The notes under the pieces were generated by a model. It did not search any database. It saw nothing but the letters and a program-made list of their open reading frames with translations, and was not told where the DNA came from. Of a stretch of DNA of 64,000 bases, positions 49,881 to 63,513 are shown in pieces (the first letter of the stretch is position 1; each line of letters begins with the position of its first letter). Both the position numbers and the translations under genes were made by a program. Location of the stretch: the NCBI GenBank assembly GCA_964020975.1, contig OZ026612.1:56483168-56547167 (forward strand), read 5' to 3'. The DNA comes from Hermodice carunculata. Lineage: Eukaryota > Annelida > Polychaeta > Eunicida > Amphinomidae.

Positions 49881-52562
49881 TATACCTCATCCAAAGCCTA
49901 TGATTGTATAATATAACCCTCGACGCAGGTTTGCTGCCTTACTAGATAAACAAATGTACCGAAACTTTCTAAGGGCCATATACCCAAATAGTGGTTTTGT
50001 GTGTGTGTCACACACTAATTGGGGGATTTTAACATTTCATTCTAGGAATCAGAAATGTATCACTTATTTCTCTGGATATGGTATTGCTGTTTTTATGCTC
50101 GGTATTTGGTACCTGCCCCCCCCCCCCCATCTACCCAACCTACTGCTACAAGGCCATGGTCTTCATGAAAGGTTTGGCAGTTCTGTACAATGTATATAGT
50201 TGCCGAAATGTGTTGTAGGCATTTGCACATAAAAGCAAGTACTTAATTAAGACCTGGTACTCCAAATTTACGACGTTATTATTTTTTTTAACAACCTGAG
50301 CCCAAATATTTCTACAACGCTAAAAATTTTCCACTTAGGAAAAAAAGCATAAAGAAAAAAAAGCAGGTCATTTGGATTGGCTGGGTAGCTTATACTAGTG
50401 ATCGTACCTGAAAAATTCTTGCTATCTTCTCACGACAGATATTTTGTCATTTCTGATATACTAACTGCCATGACGTCGGGATGATCCTGGGTATGAACTG
50501 TTATTTATTATTTTCTTAACCATTACTGTTTAGAATAACAATGTAAATCTCTGTCAAATCTCAAGGCAACCTTTGACTTGTGTGGCTTCACGGTGGCTCT
50601 TATTTGTATCAACTATTTATCATCTAATTTTGCTCCATGGTTGCTTCCCGGAAAGCTGTTGATTCAGTGGTCTTTAAGAGGCTAGAGACTAATTCGTACA
50701 ATTATTTAGCTTTAACTGTAAGTGTATTCAGGTGTAGTCACTTAGAAGCTGCCATGCTGGAATGCACATCGTCCATCTCGTGCTAATGGGGGGTTTTAGA
50801 TATAACCTGTCGGCACAATTTGCACATAAACATGTCTTTAATTGTAGTCAAGACCATACATAACCTCAGACATGATCAATATCACATCGCCTGTTATGGG
50901 TGAAGAGGTCCGTCTTTTTCTCTTACAAATACGTTCATTTTCTACAACCTCAATAGCAGTACTTTGTCAAGTTCTGTTTGTTTTAAACTAGATTGTGTTC
51001 ACTGGATACGTTTTTATTGAAGGATAACCAGTTCTACTTTCTGAATGCTGTCGAGCACGCAAAGGAACTCCACTGGCAAAAATAGAAACAATAGATTTAG
51101 CACTAGATCCAGAGCAACTTATGCGTACGAACCTTCATCTAAGAGACAGGCCAACGGGAAGCATATGTTAAAAGAAAAAAAAACAAATTAAAAAAACACG
51201 AAACTGACCAAACAAACAAATAAAAAATACACAAAACGCGCACACATACAAAAATTGCAGCTTGGTTTAAAATGATTGTGCAGATGATGTTGCGGTACAA
51301 TTACGCAAACATGAGATATTCATCATGACCTCGGCGTTAAATGCATTTGAGATCAATGCCATATCTGGAAACTTGCTCTTAAGGCGGAGGAGATGAAGTC
51401 AGCACCTTTGGATAACCTCTAATCACTTTTTCATTATTTTGGATAATTCGATACTTAAACCACATGCTCCCCAAAACTCAGATGTGTGAACATAAAATTT
51501 TACATGAGAAATTTGATCTCAAAACTTTTGTTTACACTGAAAAGTTAAAGCAGTGCCGACAACATGCGATTTGTTTGCATCGGCATTATAATGAAGCATG
51601 TCATTGTTTGCACACTCATTAGTCCTTGACCCCTGGAAACCAATTGACAAGGGTCACTCATAGGGAACAGGAAACCATTAGCCGTGGGGAGAAAAATGGG
51701 TGAGTTCAGACTAAATACTACCATTGTTATGATTACTTTGGAATTCTGTATTGATGTAAAAACAAATTAGTAAAATCCACTTACTGGGCCCCAAATATGG
51801 AAAGCCGCACGTGAACCCACCCCCCCAAAAAAGCCAAGTATGATGTTTCCAAGTTAAAAAAGTCTAGATTTAAGCCACAAAATATATATATATTTTTTTT
51901 AATGACAACATCACAGAGGTAAGGTTACAAGGTTATATCACACAACAATTAAAATACGGGACAGAAGAAATAAGTATGTGTCATATAACAGCCATAAATG
52001 TGTGGGAATTGGTAACTTTGTCTTTCAATTCGATTTTCTCGGAACTCTTTTTTCTGACAACACCTCTCGTGACTTTTGGACCCATTTGTAGAAAGAAAAT
52101 GAACAACCTGTCAGGACTAAATTTAAAATTTTATATCTTTTATTTTTGCTATTTCAGTACTGACCATTGAATTCGATCCTGGACATGGATATATATTTTA
52201 AATTTCTTCTGATTTCAGCTTGTAAAAAAAAATGTGCGACTTCTGCGCGAATAATGCGAAACTCCTACCAAGTCAGAAAGAATGCTATAAAATCTCAAGA
52301 AATTCCAAAGCTGGAAACAATACTATGGATACAAGTTAATGGATATGTAGTAATCAGCAAATATATAGGTTCAATGTACTTGTGAAATATATTAAATGTG
52401 TAATATCGATCGAAAGTCTCACTGCACACTAGATTCACAGCTTCCACCTTAGAGTTAGATTCAGCGTTCATATTGGTTTGGCGACATTTTGTAAGTAATA
52501 GTCAGGAGCGTCTGCCCAATTACGTATGTTGTCATATATTATCATCTGAAGGGCAATTGATT

Positions 52563-52567
<5 letters not shown>
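49881..52567. other. No gene seen; C13 run
   Basis: No recognisable coding or RNA feature in 2.7 kb. A C13 run is at 50116-50128. Confidence 0.4.
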
Positions 52568-52602
<35 letters not shown>

Positions 52603-52607
52603 TTATA

Positions 52608-52643
<36 letters not shown>
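52568..52643. repeat. (TA)n(ATT)n compound microsatellite
   Basis: About 15 TA units followed by ATT units. Confidence 0.96.
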
Positions 52644-52646
<3 letters not shown>

Positions 52647-55600
52647 CTCTTTAATTGGTATTACCTTCAAATCAGCTTGAGGGCAATGCCGATTAGAGAG
52701 GTTTATATATTTTTTTAACTGATTATGCATGTTATTCTTATTGTACTACTGGATATAACAAAAGTCAAGCATCTCCCAAATGTGGATCCAATTCACATCT
52801 GCTATCCTGCTCAACATGGAGTAGAACCCTGGACACAGCGCACGTTCGGCGCGTGCCTGCTGTCACATCCAGAGATGTTCCTTGTCAATTTCACCTCATG
52901 CAGCATGCTGTTGACGTCGCTGTACCCTACCGGGCCGCTATGACTCTACCGGAAAAAACGGAAAATATAGGCCCTGTAATGTCAGCCCAGGTACTGCCGC
53001 CATATAGTGTAGGCCTCAAGAGCCATATTCAGTTACTAACATGCAAAACCAGTTAATAATCATATATATATATATATTGAAGGCTTCATAAACATGTCAA
53101 AGAAATGGGTGTGTTCTTCTTCTATTGCGAAAAATAAACTAAATCACGCATACCTTTAGTCCGGATGTCACATACCAACATCGCGGTGCGGCATAGCATA
53201 CGTGTTCCTATAAACTTCATATCCAAAAGCCGTTCTATTCGCGTGTATCAAAAGCCATTGGACACTCTACCTATAACCAACTAGTACTGGATTCATGCCG
53301 TGCCGACTGATGCCAGCATCTAATAGCCTCATCAGAACTAGTCATTCGGAGATTTTCTTTGGGAACTCCTGGGGAATCCTTATCAGAGATATTCATGAGC
53401 ACATGTTTAACTGACATGCAATTTAAGGGGACAAGGCTACTTACACGTTTGTTGCCAACAATCAGCCATTTCCTGTCTTACCGATATTACCTACAAGACG
53501 ATGAAGGCAACATGAACATCATGGACCTTTGACACCCTCTTTGACATACAGAACATGATACTAAAAGGGTACAACTGTCTCCCATAAATTATATATGTAT
53601 GAAGGGCTGTTGCTTGTTTCATAGTCGCCAAGAATACTGCGCTGCTGATTTTAAAATATATTGCGGTGTGAATGACATCTTGTTTCACCTTATGCAAAAA
53701 CAAGGACTTGCACACGCACAGAGACTCATAAAAGTTGAAAGTACACGTACTTGCGAACATACTTGTGTGAATGGTAGAAACCACCACGTAAACATGCCTT
53801 TTTCCTTTTTACGTTTTCAATACCGAAAATTGGAACCAATTAGGACAGTGTCTGGAAACGATTGCCCAGACAAGTAGTAATGATTACTGGCGAGGTACGT
53901 GACATGCACATTCACCTTGTACAGAAAAACAAGAATATGTTTTAGCAGATAAGGCAAAAAAAAATACACACTATTAGTTGTCGGTTATAAACGAAATGGC
54001 TGCCAACTCGTAAAAGCCGTTTGGTTATTTTTCGTAAAGTGCCATTAATTCACATCTTCTCAGAGAGCTTTTGCGGGATGTGTCTTCATGCATCTCTTTT
54101 TATCAACTTGTATACTACCTTATCTGTGTGTATTTGGCTTTGTTTTATTATTTATGGCATCCAGGCCTTGACAGTTGTAAACTGAATATGAACTGCAAAC
54201 AAACTTGTCAAACTTATCACCCATCCAACTGCTAATCAATCCACCCGCCATAAGCATACCCTGTGTGTTAGTAGGTAGATGCCTGTCTGTCTGTCTATAT
54301 GTTTGTTTGTATGTATATATGTGTGCAGGCATTGCAGCAGACGCATGTCTTAATAATTTACCTGATACATAGCGGAACCATATGCTTAAATGTCCGCCGA
54401 ATCTTGTCTCTTTTTGGCGGGTACCATATTATTTTTTGCGAAAGCACAAATGAAATCAAAATGAGAAGCAGACGATATATACGACATCGGACAATTTGGG
54501 AAACCGTTTCACGTGGAAATGTGGCGTTTGGGGCCCTAGAGAATAAGCAGGGGATGGGTGATAACTATTAACACAAAGTACACGGCTGAGCAATACATAT
54601 ACAACCGTGCAGTTTTTACCTCACCAGACACCAAATATTTATTGATGAAACACTGTATGAAAACCTCATAAAAATCTGTTGACATTCAGTACCTGTATTT
54701 GTGCTGGCTGATATTCACTCGCATTTGAACACAGAGCTTCCGTATTATCCCCCTAAAAGATGTACATGTATTTAGCAAAGCAATTGTATGTTTGATCACC
54801 TGTATCAGCGATGTCCCAGACAAGCGGGCAGCCACGATGCACTGTGTGCATAATGAGTTTCACAGTCATGCTGTATGCTTGTTTACGTATTTTAAATTCA
54901 AAACAGATTAGGAATGTATATTTGAATGACATTGTAGCAAACATTCTGTAACAAGCAGCAAATGTATGCAGTCAACATTGCACAATTTACATAAATATTA
55001 ATTGCACCGCTGTTGCCAGAGAGTCCAGCTTACGCATACAAATGACGTTATAAACGGTGAAGGAAATATTGTGGTTGCTTTACCAAAAATTGATTGCTCA
55101 TTAGCTTCTGTCCAGTATCTGACATAACTGGAGAACAATCGTGTTTAATGCCAGATATGGATAATTTTGCCGCACATTTACCCAACTGAATTGTTAAATC
55201 GTCTAAACGCTAATTACATGTAAAAGCACGCACAGAGGTTAAGATAATCTTCTAACATTATGGAAAACGCGATTTTTTACCATAATCTACCGTGTCGCCA
55301 GCATTCGGAACTCTGGTTTGGTATTTAATGAAAATTGTTTATGAAAAATTAATGTGAAAAAACGACAACAGAAAGGTTTAAGTAAATACACGTAACCAAC
55401 CATACATGTAACTACCACCCGCAATGAGATTTTGGAAGTCAATTATTTAGCTTGTAGTCATTTAAAAAGCATAATGTTAATAATAATTTTGTTTAAGAAT
55501 ATTTTGATCACGCTTTTTTTGGTTATTAAGAAACCTGATCACTGAACAAAGAAACAAGGGAACAACTAACTTGCGCGTCAAAACACAGTGATTAAAACTA

Positions 55601-56240
55601 ACAAAACTCTATTTGCATTGCTCTTCTCGCCTGCCAGCAAAGTTTCAGGGTCTTGTAACACACCGAAGTATGCAATACAACATTCCTATGATGGTGGGTC
55701 GCTTCATGTTTTGTATGTTGCTGTATGAACGACGCAAGCATAATCATATGCAACAGGCGCCCTTGCTTCGTAAATGCAGTTGATACGCATTTAGCTAGTA
55801 TACCATTTACTTTTCATGCAGTGACAAATTTAATTGCCCAGTCTTTGTTTTGCAATAGCATGATTAATATGTCATTTATGATGACAAAAAATATAAGACC
55901 TGGGGTCGGTTGTTAGAATAAAAAGCTATTGCCGACGTTGTTTACTGCCTTTTAAAAGGGGTCGCGTTCGGGTTTCAGTCCTGAGAGTCCTTTTATGTCC
56001 TGTCATTTGTTGTCCATTTTACTTACAACGACAGGATGCTCTAACGCGTGTGCCTTTAAATAACAGATTCAAAAGTATTCTCTGTAAGTCTATCCCGTAA
56101 AAATCACAACACGATTTTCCCATGCGGCCTCAGTACTATTCCCCAAACTTCGCCGCCGAAGCCAAAGTTTTGGTCCATAGAAATAAACCTCCGATGAGAT
56201 CTCAATCCTAACAAAACCAAAAATGTCTGCATGCATACAT
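52644..56240. other. No gene seen over 3.6 kb
   Basis: Short open frames only (for example 53491-53787 minus and 53599-53877 plus, which overlap on opposite strands). I recognise no domain, RNA gene or long repeat. Confidence 0.4.
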
Positions 56241-56330
56241 TCATACATACATACATACATACATACATACATACATACATACATACATACATACATACAT
56301 ACATACATACATACATACATACATACATAC
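56241..56330. repeat. (CATA)n microsatellite, about 22 units
   Basis: Uninterrupted CATA/TACA tetranucleotides; Met-Tyr-Val-Cys frames through it are artefacts. Confidence 0.97.
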
Positions 56331-58500
56331 TCTAAATCGCCAAGTGAGATTGCTTTACAGGGGGAATATTTTCGAAATTTTTCAGCCGTTTTCATAAATA
56401 TGTTAACCTATTTCATAGAACAATGCCATAGTCAAGATAAATCTTGTGCGAAATAATTGTAATATGGCATTGGCCTATCAAAGAGTGACTGACTGATAAG
56501 ATTCGCTTTTCCCATGACATTATTCGAACCTCCACTTCTATTCACACTTCTTGTCTCTATTGTCAGGTTTGGGAGCTGGTCGCCTGCCGGATTGAATCTG
56601 AACAATTAGCGTGATTCATTGCGAAAGGGCCATTCGCATCTCTGTCAGACGGTCCCTCGTCCATTTTGGAACAACACTTGCTCACCTGATCTATTGGTTA
56701 TGGTCACATGCGAAATTATTATGCTACGAGAACTGCATATAGCGTTTAATTCCAATACTGATATAGTTATGATAAGAGTAAGCGTTCACAATGATTCTGA
56801 GAGTCACAGTGTATGCAATGCTAGGAATGTCAACGAAACACTACCTGGCTGACTACTCTAGCCAAATTGACATAATTTTCTTAACTGCTTTGTGCGTAGT
56901 TTATGTATATTTAAACGCTTGCTGCTAAATGACACGAGAATTAAAGTTTTTTTGAAAACTCATGGACTGAACTGAATTTTAGGCGCCAAGACAACTACTA
57001 TACGGGTTTCTGTCTTCGTCAGAGATCAACATTTCCAGCTCTTGTCGTTGCTTACCTTTCATCATCGTCCACATTTGCCATCTTAAAAAGCAGTGAGACA
57101 TCTTTTTTTACACCAATATTCAGCTAGTAGATACTTCAAGTGTTCGTTTTTACTTCCACCCATAGTGCCTGATTGGAAAACGTGATGGCATTGCCACAGT
57201 TTATTAAATTTTGTCCTGCGTTTAAAAATACCACTGAAATTGGCCATAATGCCTGTCCGCCGAATACCATCACATACCTACTCTACGGTGCAAATTTTAC
57301 TGTTTGGTTTACAGGCACCTGATGTACACATGGATATTGGTTACCACCCATATCTGGATAAGTGTGGATAACATGGGAGCCAGGACTTGACATAATCGTT
57401 TGTGAGACACTCATGTAGCAATGATACACGAACAAACGGACACATCCTGCTCCCTGGGCGTACACTATCACATTTCACACTTCAAAAGCCAGGGCAAACA
57501 ACATTTTGTGTGCTTTCATTGTCGCAGATACCACTACAAACCATTGAGATAGTTGTTCGACCTTTTCCACACCCCAGGTGGCAATTGAATCACCAACTTT
57601 CCTCGACGCTCTTCGCGCGCAATGAAGTGTGCTAAGGAAAACTATTCATGGGAAACACTCTTATTGTCTCTGGCCTTTCAGATATGCCGGTGCTTGCATA
57701 GAAAGCAATTTCACAACGAGTGTTTAACTGAAATCATAACAACAGTTCGGTTGAGCATAGTTTATGTTGTTGTGAGCAACGCCAACCAATATGAATTTGA
57801 ACCCGACTCTTTGGTAAGCACGTCCTACCCTGGTGTGCATATTCGGGCGAGTATCTCAATATCTTTTGCCTTGTTCGATTGCTTAAGATAACAGCAAAAA
57901 ACATGCCCTGGTGGGAATTTATCAACTGTATGCATCTGAAACAAATAATATTCTAAAGCCTCCCAATTTGTTTCCAATTGGCAGAAACTGCTGAGAAAAG
58001 AACGAGATTGCGACTATAATTGTGCATACAATAAGTGTTCTACACAAGGGTATGTTTCACAGAACTACAGTACAAGTAGCACATTGGTACCGAACAACAC
58101 GTCTCCCTTTCTCCGACCGTCTCTGTTATCTATCATTTCCCTTGATCAAAAAAGCTTTGATTTCTCGATGCGTAAATTAATCTGGAACTTGGATCACTGA
58201 TTTATTCATGATCAGTGTAAATGGTTTATTTTCGCATGTACAAATTTTCACGTTTTTGTGTATTTTTGATGTTTCAATGTAGATGGAATTTCACTGTTGT
58301 GGACATAATTCCTGTTCAAACAATGTTAAAACATTACTTCACTGTGTTTTCACTTTCCCGGTTTTGTGCCATCGACAAGATGAGCGAAAATAAGAGTACA
58401 ACGAAATTAAAGCAATTTAAAGTATTCTCTTCAAACGGAAAGGCACAACCTACATGAAACAAAATAAAAAAGAGACAGAACCCAAAAAAGTAAAAAAAGA
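56331..58500. other. No gene seen
   Basis: No recognisable gene. Frames at 57402-57635 and 57622-57891 lack domains. Confidence 0.4.
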
Positions 58501-58753
58501 AAAAACAAAACAAAAGACAACAACAAAAAAAAAAAAAAAAAAAAAAAAACAGTAAAGAGGGAGCACAAAAGCCAATACAAAATAAAGCAGTAATGATAAG
58601 AAGAAAAAGAAGATAAGAAGAAGAAGAAGAAGGAGAAGAAGAAGAAGAAGAAGAAGAAGAAGAAGAAGAAGAAGAAGAAGAAGAAGAAGAAGAAGAAGAA
58701 GAAGAAGAAGAAGAAGAAGAAATACAAAACACCTGCCCCTACCCCCCCCCCCC
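58501..58753. repeat. A-rich tract, (GAA)n microsatellite and C12 run
   Basis: An A-rich stretch (to about 58550), a GAA/AAG trinucleotide run (about 58602-58721) and a C12 run (58742-58753). GAA/TTC runs of this length can form triplex DNA. The long poly-Phe, poly-Ser and poly-Leu frames on the minus strand are repeat translations. Confidence 0.95.
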
Positions 58754-59152
58754 ACAAAAAAGCGTTAATGCGCTCGATATATCTGCTCAGGTTTAATTCG
58801 AACAAAGCATGAGTTATTCGTATTTTCAACTATCACCCTATGGGAAGAAAAATCATTAGTAACTATGATGTGCTTCAAGACCTTAACTAGAAAGTTGAAG
58901 TACTTGTAACTTACGTCACAGTGACAAGTAACTTGTGATTTGTTATCTGTAATAAGACTGTAAGAGTCCGTCCACAGTGACTACAAATTTTGATATAGAT
59001 CCTTAAACGTCCTTTTTTACTTTTTTTTCTGTCCAATTTTCCTGTGGACGTCAATTTTCCGGGGAATAGTTACATTCATAATTTTTTCTTTCACTGCTGC
59101 AGCTTGATGTTTATACCTTTCTCAGCCGTCTTCATGCTATGACTTGCATATC

Positions 59153-59480
59153 TTACAGTGCATGTATGCTGCTGCTGTTGTGCCGCTGGATGTATTCAGT
59201 CTTTGCCAGTTCCGGACAGCCTGAAACTAGGTATTCAATTGGCCCCTCGTACTTTCCGCAGATCCCGCATTGTGGGTCAGGCCCTCCTTTAATGGTTTGG
59301 AGATTATGAAATGTAGTTGCCAGGCTCTGATCTTGTGCAGCTATGATTAAGCACTGTGTTTCCGCTTTTAGTCCCGTATTCCTTGGCCAGTGATGTGTCA
59401 TTTCCTGGTCTCTATTTGCCCATATGGCTCTTTTCGTGTATCTTCAATGCCTCGACTTGTTTTGTTATGTTTCTTGCAGC
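59153..59480 (-). pseudogene. LINE-type RT protein, C-terminal zinc-knuckle fragment
   Basis: The minus frame 59153-59401 reads GLKAETQCLIIAAQDQSLAT, then CGICGKYEGPIEYLVSGCPE and LAKTEYIQRHN. The series ET..L..AAQDQ, C..C, GC..LA and EY..RHN is a familiar C-terminal signature of metazoan retrotransposon reverse-transcriptase proteins, with the Cys residues forming a zinc knuckle. The frame upstream to about 59480 gives KIAARNITKQVEALKIHEKS, plausible continuation. No RT core was found, so it is a short fragment of a family different from the other LINEs here. Confidence 0.75.
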
Positions 59481-61799
59481 TATTTTGTCGCTTGGAAATG
59501 TCAGATGATGTATGTCTGCCTGTCTGTTTTTGAGGAACACTTGAGATTTTTTTCACAGGAAAATATCAGAAAGAATAACAGGACCTTATTAATATTTGTC
59601 TTAGCTGTGCACTGGGCGTCTGGTTTTACTTCTAGTTGTTCCTTATCTTTTATGTCCTGTGATAAAACAAACAATATCGACATCAAACACAAAAGAGGCC
59701 ATTGGCATTCCTGTTGCAACTCCTCTTTTGACACTAACGAGATAGGCTTTCTTCAAAGCTTCACTTAATACACATGAAAAATATGCCGAATCAGTTATAC
59801 ACTTTCAAAAACAGAGAGGAACATTCCACGTTGGAAGCACGATAGTACTATTGATCTTTATATAATTTTTAAACCTTTGTTTGCCCATCTGGGGAAACAC
59901 CCATTACGGTTCAATTATTGTGCCAATTTCAGATCTTAATCCTCATTCAAAGTACATTTCTTTTAGCACCAGCATACATAGGCGTTGGCTAAGGTTAAGA
60001 TCCACCCTCGAGCGCTGTTGGTTTGCTCAAAAACTCAGCACTAAAAGAGTAAACGTTCAGTAACAGGTTTGACTCGGATAAGAGGCAACAAAATTCTTAT
60101 CAATATCAACAAGAAGGCAACTCTCTATGTGGCTCCCTCAATATTGCTGTCGCCCCAGCACTAAACCTTGCCGCATTTGCACTAGACGCTATCCGTTTTC
60201 GTATTTTCGTACGACGCACACTGTCTATACAATGGTGGTGGTGAAACAGCTGAACGTTGAAAATCACACAGTGTTCAAACTGTTGTAAGGCAAGCGTGCA
60301 TTCTATTAGATGAAGACTTGAGAGAGCCAGCTGTCATGTGCTTGCTTGCCACACCCGTGGGTCAGGGGATGACTTGCATCATCCCTGAGCTGACTGTCAG
60401 CACCTTGATTCCTGGAAACGGACTCCAATGCCGTCGGTCAAAAGATATGTAAGGCTTCAGAAGACGCCACGGGCACCCAAAGAAATAACAGAACAGCCCT
60501 CTTTTATTTCAAAATGCACTGTAGTATATTAACTTTCGTAACTGTCAGAACAGGGAAAACATAGCGGTAATATACTAATAACTGCATATTAATCCAAGAC
60601 ATTTTTTTTTTCAAATGAGTGTAAAGATTCAAATCTGGTTTACCAGGAAAGGGGAAATTCCAGTCCAATTGGCGAAGAGAAATAATTGTTCGCAGGTGCA
60701 GGGCGAAAGGACACAGAGTTAAAGCAGTGTTTGAGCCATAGAGGGGCAAATAATATTATAAAATGTCACTGAAAAGTAAATGACTTGGACCATTGCAATA
60801 AATCTAGTATTTTTTTTATATCTAAAGCAATAATATAATGATTAAATTCTTAAAATGAGCGACGCATGTTCACGCTAGAAGTATTTTCGAACTTTGTATG
60901 TTTTCACACCAAACGTAAGGCCTGCAATTTGTCATGTACTCGTGAACTAATGGATTACAAAGTTCTGCAAATATGCATAAAATGAGAAAAAAATCAGCAC
61001 TAACTGTATGCTTGCATCCCCCTATGCCATTTAACATATTAAGTCACTACCGCTGACCAGCGTAAATTTATTGTATATAGTAATAATACAACATCCATTT
61101 AAACCAAAGGTATTATATGTAAGCTTATCTTCAGAAATACAAGTTCATGTGTCACAGGCAAATAATTTAGAATGTCCATCATTGCATCATAATTTCATGT
61201 CCTCGTACAGAAATTTAACACAAAAACAAACAAAAACGAACCAAAAGGTTATTTTTGAAGGAACTTCGTAAGTTATTCATTTTGATGTATGAGTATCGAA
61301 AACATTACGTGATCTTTTCTCTTCGAAGTGACCGAATCCGATAACAAAACCACATCACAAATGAAAATTATTAAATAATTTCATTATATTTGAACAATAA
61401 GACATTATGACAAACATGCAGAGGTGACGAGTGCCTGTTAGTTTTAAGTGCTCGCTACTTTAGTTTTAGATAAAATATTTCGCCAGTTCCTTGATATTAA
61501 GAGAAACTCTAGATCCATTTGGCTGTAAGATGAATAGTTTCGCGTCAACCATTTCCGTGACGTTTGTCACTGTCGACGTCAAATTAACAAAGGTTGATGC
61601 TCAGGCTCACTTACGACAGGGTAGCAATGGTTAAATGTGAGCATTGATTTGGCCATGATAACAAAGGATCGAAATGTTTATATTAGACATATTTTTTCTT
61701 GATGGCGACTGATTGAAGATAATGGTCACCCCTGTCAGGCCATTGAATTATAATAACACTTGGCTCACAGGTTGGCAGTTTGTCTTATTTGAGTTCAAA
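59481..61799. other. No gene seen; one small hairpin
   Basis: No gene recognised. TCAGGGGATGA and TCATCCCTGA at about 60362-60390 can pair as a 10-bp stem with a short loop and one bulge. Confidence 0.4.
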
Positions 61800-61915
61800 A
61801 AATCAAAATCAAAAAAACAAAAAACAAAAACAAAAGAAAAAACCAAAAGAAAAAAAAAAGAAAAGAAGAAAACACACAGACACACACAGACACAGACACA
61901 CACACACACACACAC
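61800..61915. repeat. A-rich low-complexity tract and (CA)n microsatellite
   Basis: AAAAAC/AAAAG-type sequence followed by CACACAGA and CA units. Confidence 0.95.
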
Positions 61916-63035
61916 ATACAAACAATTCCATTCAGGCAATAAATGTAACAGAATGAAATGAAAAGACATGAAATGAACTGAAGTAAAACAGATGACTAAA
62001 GTAGAGTAAAATAAAACACAAAAAAGTAAACGGCAGCAGCTCATCATGACTGGTAAACACAAAGTAGTGATAGTGTGGGCAGTAGCTATTAACCTATTGT
62101 ACCGAGTGGCTTTGTAGACATGATATCCATTCCTGCATCTTCGACAGGGTATCGTTAGCGGCTTCCATTTATCATTCCCATTATTATACAACGTATTTGT
62201 CATCGATAACTTGATATGTAAGAAGCAGGGATCGTATGATGTCATAATTCTCGAGCAAATTACTGGGAAGCCATGTCCTTTCAAAATGTAAGGTGAGTGT
62301 TGACTTCCCTATCAATACAAAGGCTTAGCATGTAACAGCAGGATGCTTCACTGGGGGTTTACGTCGCATACTTTAACACACAAGGACCCCAGATCTACGA
62401 CTTTATATTTCACAAACTATCATGAAGATTAAGCATTTTTTTAAACAATGGTTTTAACCCCACCACATATTTCCGTACCTGATACATGTTTGAAAATAAC
62501 GCGGTACCAAGCAATCTTCTTAACAGACGATGTGTTTTCACAGCAAAAAATTTAAAGCCACTGAATCGTTCTATTTTAATGCATTAAAATCCCAAGTGAA
62601 GTGAGCAATATCAAATTAACATTTATTGATGAACTGGGTTTATGTTTTTCAGTACAGATTAAATCTGTCATCATGAAAATGTTTATCTTAAAGCAAATGA
62701 TTACTTGAATATCTACACGCAGATCGGTTATATACATGTATTTGTGAAAAATACTCAAACAAGCAGCAGGTGCTTGAAGATTTGCCAGTGTAAAATTAAT
62801 AAATGGCTGCAACAAGCACTACATGAAAACTTGAATTTCAAAAGTTTTGGATCTAAAACACAATGCCTCCGGACATATTGAGGTGTACATGATTTTAGTA
62901 TCGATACAATATTAACAGTATCATTTTACCCAGAGAGAATTAGGCAAGTTATTTGTCAAGTAGTGTCAGTTTAACGAGTCAATAAAGCTTCTGGATGAAT
63001 ATTGAACCATCAAGACCCCATTAATGGTGCTTTTA
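61916..63035. other. No gene seen
   Basis: AT-rich sequence without recognised features. Confidence 0.4.
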
Positions 63036-63080
63036 ATTCAGACTCAGTTGGACACAAAGATAAGTTTATTCCGTTCAACA
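63036..63080 (-). mobile_element. 3' tail of a CR1-like LINE
   Basis: On the minus strand GGAATAAACTTATC is followed about 15 bases later by CTGAGTCTGAAT, the same terminal arrangement as at 7423 and 24954. No coding part was found upstream on the minus strand. Confidence 0.45.
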
Positions 63081-63226
63081 GCAAATGTGCTCATCTGATC
63101 GCCACGACTGCACGGTATTCAACCATTTAGGACCGGGTTGTGTAAACTACAAGTGTCACAGATAAGTATATCTAGAACCAAAGTCGCGCCATCATACTTA
63201 AGTCGCCATAAGAAGTTATATCTTAC

Positions 63227-63513
63227 CTGAATTCTCCTGGTCTCTATGTAGTCTATTCCTACACGCTCAAATCTATTCCATGCCACTTTTAGCTTGTGGT
63301 TTCTTTCAACGTAGAGCTTTGTCTTGGAAGACTGTTCGTCGCATATGGAGCCAGCGAGGGCTTCTCTATGTGTGGTGCGGCATGTAACGGTGTTGATGCG
63401 CTGTAATTGGCCTTGCACAAGTATATATTGATCCGTATAGACTGATATGCTTGTCATACTGTGTCTCCCGTACGGACTGATGCACACGGTCACGTTGTGC
63501 ACCCCATCGTGTC
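63227..63513 (-). CDS. Candidate host exon, unidentified protein (weak)
   Basis: An open minus-strand frame of about 95 residues ends at the strong splice-donor-like sequence CAG|GTAAGA (junction near 63226/63227). The C-terminal part, KLYVERNHKLKVAWNRFERV followed by GIDYIETRRIQ, has balanced composition unlike the surrounding chance frames. I do not recognise the family. No convincing acceptor or start codon was found; the frame opens after a TGA near 63513, and the listed start of the open frame at 63502 is a GTG. It could be the edge of a gene whose other exons lie elsewhere, or chance. Confidence 0.2.

Noticed and set aside
58334-58829. Poly-Ser, poly-Leu and poly-Phe open frames on the minus strand
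   Set aside because: All three frames are open only because of the GAA trinucleotide and A-rich tracts.
59153-59480. Host zinc-finger gene
   Set aside because: The AAQDQ, CxxC and EYxxRHN series is the retrotransposon C-terminal pattern.
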